This document shows, one piece after another, positions 62,701 to 64,000 of a DNA stretch of 64,000 nt (position 1 is its first letter; each line of letters opens with the position of its first letter). Position numbers and translations under genes: made by a program. The stretch is taken from the NCBI RefSeq assembly GCF_000340565.2, contig NZ_CP007203.1, positions 999,281 to 1,063,280 on the forward strand. Direction: 5' to 3'. The notes under the pieces are model-generated. The model was not told the DNA's origin. It saw nothing but the letters and a program-made list of their open reading frames with translations, and made no database searches. The stretch is from Nodularia spumigena CCY9414 (GTDB taxonomy: Bacteria > Cyanobacteriota > Cyanobacteriia > Cyanobacteriales > Nostocaceae).

Positions 62701-64000
62701 TCACTTCCAGTAAATTACCCCGTTCGCCCAGTTCCACATTCAACGACATCACCAACTTTTCCCGTAAAGGGTCAATAGGTGGGTTAGTCACTTGAGCAAA
62801 ACGCTGTTTAAAATAGTCATACAGCAAGTGAGGTTTTTCTGACAGCACCGCTAGAGGAATATCATCCCCCATGCAGAAAGTGGCTTCTTTACCCTCAGCC
62901 GCCATTGGCTGAATTACCATTTCTACATCTTCTGTGGTATAGCCAAAGGCTAATTGATGACGCAGTAAGGTTTGTTTATCAATTGTGTTTGTGGGAGAAT
63001 GACTCTTGCCATTACCATTCACAGATGAAGGCTGACTAACAAGATTTTTCAGTTCTTGACGATACTGTTTTAACCATTCCCCATAGGGATGCTGCTTGGC
63101 GATACGTTGCTTAATTTCCCAATTCTTCAGCACTTCATGATTGACTAAATCCACAGCAATCATTTGTCCTGGCCCAAGTCTACCTTTCTCAATAATGTTG
63201 GCTTCTGGGATGTCAACTACACCAGCTTCGGAAGCCACAACAATATAATCATCTTTAGTAATGACGTAACGGGCTGGTCTTAAACCGTTACGGTCTAATG
63301 TAGCGCCAACTTTTTCACCATCACTAAATACTAAAAGTGCTGGGCCGTCCCATGCTTCTTGCAGACCACTGTAATATTCGTAGAAATCAACAATTTCTGG
63401 GTATTTAGCCAAACAAGGCTGATTTTGGTATGCTTCTGGAACCATCATCATTAAGGCTTCCAAGGGACTCCGGCCAGAAAGTACCATTAATTCTAGGACG
63501 TTATCTAAAGTCGCCGAGTCACTATTATCAATGTGAACTAAGGGCTTGAATTCATCCGCGCGATTCTCCTTCAAAGAGGCTCTGCCAACGCCCCATACTG
63601 GATGATTCAGGCTGGCTTCTCGTGCCGTCATCCAGTTGATGTTACCCAATAAAGTATTAATTTCACCGTTATGACCCAATAGCCGCATCGGTTGCGCTAA
63701 AGGCCATTTGGGCATTGTATTAGTACTAAAGCGGCGATGATAAACAGCAAAAGCACTCTTATAAGCTGGATTTTTTAAATCTAGATAAAACTCTCCCAAA
63801 ATAGCAGAACGCACCATGCCTTTATAAACAATTGTGCGACTGGACAAGGAGCAAATATAGAATTCTTCAGAAATATTTTTGGTAGCTTTGAAAATTCTTC
63901 TGCGGGTGATATACAACTCTCTTTCTAGTTCTTCGCCACTCTTATCGGCTGATGCTAGAAAAACTTGTTCTATTTGGGGTTGATTTTCTCTCGCTTGTCT
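59732..64000 (-). CDS. gltB: Glutamate synthase large subunit, ferredoxin type (5' truncated by window)
   Basis: The frame stays open to the last base of the window, so about 1423 residues are seen and the N-terminus lies outside. Visible parts are the end of the glutaminase domain ([40 protein letters not shown]), a linker domain, the FMN-binding barrel ([40 protein letters not shown]), the [3Fe-4S] cluster Cys in [13 protein letters not shown] and the GXGXG C-terminal domain ([20 protein letters not shown]). It makes glutamate from glutamine and 2-oxoglutarate. The ferredoxin-dependent type is inferred from close likeness to cyanobacterial GlsF and the absence of a gltD neighbour in view. 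Confidence 0.92.
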   Translation of the reverse strand, partial: RQARENQPQIEQVFLASADKSGEELERELYITRRRIFKATKNISEEFYICSLSSRTIVYKGMVRSAILGEFYLDLKNPAYKSAFAVYHRRFSTNTMPKWPLAQPMRLLGHNGEINTLLGNINWMTAREASLNHPVWGVGRASLKENRADEFKPLVHIDNSDSATLDNVLELMVLSGRSPLEALMMMVPEAYQNQPCLAKYPEIVDFYEYYSGLQEAWDGPALLVFSDGEKVGATLDRNGLRPARYVITKDDYIVVASEAGVVDIPEANIIEKGRLGPGQMIAVDLVNHEVLKNWEIKQRIAKQHPYGEWLKQYRQELKNLVSQPSSVNGNGKSHSPTNTIDKQTLLRHQLAFGYTTEDVEMVIQPMAAEGKEATFCMGDDIPLAVLSEKPHLLYDYFKQRFAQVTNPPIDPLREKLVMSLNVELGERGNLLEVKPEHARKLKLESPVLTETELEAIRLSGFATAELSTLFAIANGPEGLKEAVESLQAQAAESVKAGAKILILSDRQLEGENGISTEYTYIPPLLAAGAVHHHLIRQGLRTKTSLIVNTAQCWSTHHFACLIGYGVDAVCPYTALDTVRSWWFEPKTQSFMERGKIATLTLEEAIGNYRKAINSGLLKILSKMGISLLSSYQAAQIFEAIGIGGDLLKLGFYGTTSRIGGLSVSELAQEVLSFHSKAFPELTAKKLENLGFVQCLPKGEYHMNNPELAKALHKAVDGKQYDHYEVYKQHLQGRPVTALRDLLDFESDRPPIPLEEVESVSEILKRFCTGGMSLGALSREAHETLAIAMNRIGGKSNSGEGGEDPVRYKVLNDVDAAGKSPTLPHLHGLRNGDTASSAIKQVASGRFGVTPGYLSSARQIEIKIAQGAKPGEGGQLPGAKVSPYIAMLRRSKPGVTLISPPPHHDIYSIEDLAQLIFDLHQINPKAQVSVKLVAEIGIGTIAAGVAKANADIIQISGHDGGTGASPLSSIKHAGSPWELGLSEVHRVLMQNGLRDRVILRVDGGLKSGWDVVIGALMGGEEFGFGSIAMIAEGCIMARICHTNNCPVGVASQKEELRKRFSGMPEHVVNFFCFIAEEVRHLLARLGYRSLLDIVGRADLLTTRADATVTKTQGLNLDCLLQLPDAKNDAPKEPLRERSWLVHEEVHSNGAVVDDQLLADAEIQAAISNQSTVSKTLKLVNTDRTVGARLAGAIASQYGDSGFEGQINLNFQGSVGQSFGAFNLPGMILSLSGEANDYVGKGMHGGEIIIKPPADATYDPSQNVIVGNTCLYGSTGGILFANGLAGERFAVRNSKGMAVIEGAGDHCCEYMTGGVIVVLGKVGRNVGAGMTGGLAYFLDEDNSFPELVNPEIVKIQRVLTQAGAKQLQELIKTHCDRTGSPKAKMILQNWSEYLPKFWQLVPPSEADSPEANPQSVLEKHLSSV

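Overview
The window is chromosomal DNA of a filamentous, Nostoc/Anabaena-like cyanobacterium (order Nostocales). This rests on the frequent HIP1 octamer GCGATCGC, on many tandem heptamer repeats (TGACCAA, TTATCAG, CCCCACT types) and dispersed palindromes between genes, and on cyanobacterial marker genes: nblB, rpaB, sasA, a CRR7-type protein, a CCB-type cofactor-assembly protein, ferredoxin-type glutamate synthase, polyphosphate kinase, and DUF456/DUF1815/DUF2839/DUF2854/DUF3493 proteins. Most of it is ordinary housekeeping sequence with small islands of mobile or decayed DNA.

Layout. 1-0.4 kb: C-terminal relic of an IscB-type nuclease. 0.4-5.8 kb: MutT Nudix hydrolase, CBS protein, NblB, a possible structured RNA, a PEP-CTERM protein, then on the minus strand rpaB, a CCB-type protein and a DUF456 protein. 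5.9-11.6 kb: radA, a Ser/Thr kinase with fourteen WD40 repeats, and a peptidoglycan-binding protein with a Thr-Pro tail. 11.8-20.7 kb: a membrane protein and the translation/transcription cluster rimP-nusA-ylxR-infB, preceded by a terminator-like leader. 21-27 kb: two SLH-domain envelope proteins, tRNA-Thr(CGT), a class II aldolase and an exported protein. 27-33 kb: sasA, a gutted diguanylate cyclase pseudogene, small photosynthetic-lineage proteins, a receiver protein and ppk1.

33.4-36.7 kb is the first accessory island. A hicBA toxin-antitoxin cassette sits between two 219-bp direct copies of the 5' end of a histidine kinase gene. It is followed by an HNH-type polymorphic-toxin domain with a coupled candidate immunity gene. 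37-49 kb: exported proteins, a TPR protein, an ECF sigma-like protein, a DUF29 protein, a YdeP-type molybdoenzyme, LysRS fused to a KTSC domain, a Spy-like protein, an M48 protease and a DinG-like helicase with degenerate motifs.

49.4-52.1 kb is the second mobile island. A 2.2-kb group II intron interrupts a small DUF2839 gene after codon 7; predicted splicing restores a 73-residue protein. The intron-encoded RT has YGDH in place of the catalytic YADD. A TnpB relic follows. 53-64 kb: DUF1815, a hotdog thioesterase, ispC/dxr, a GT39-type glycosyltransferase, a polysaccharide deacetylase and the C-terminal ~1420 residues of glutamate synthase, which runs off the right edge.
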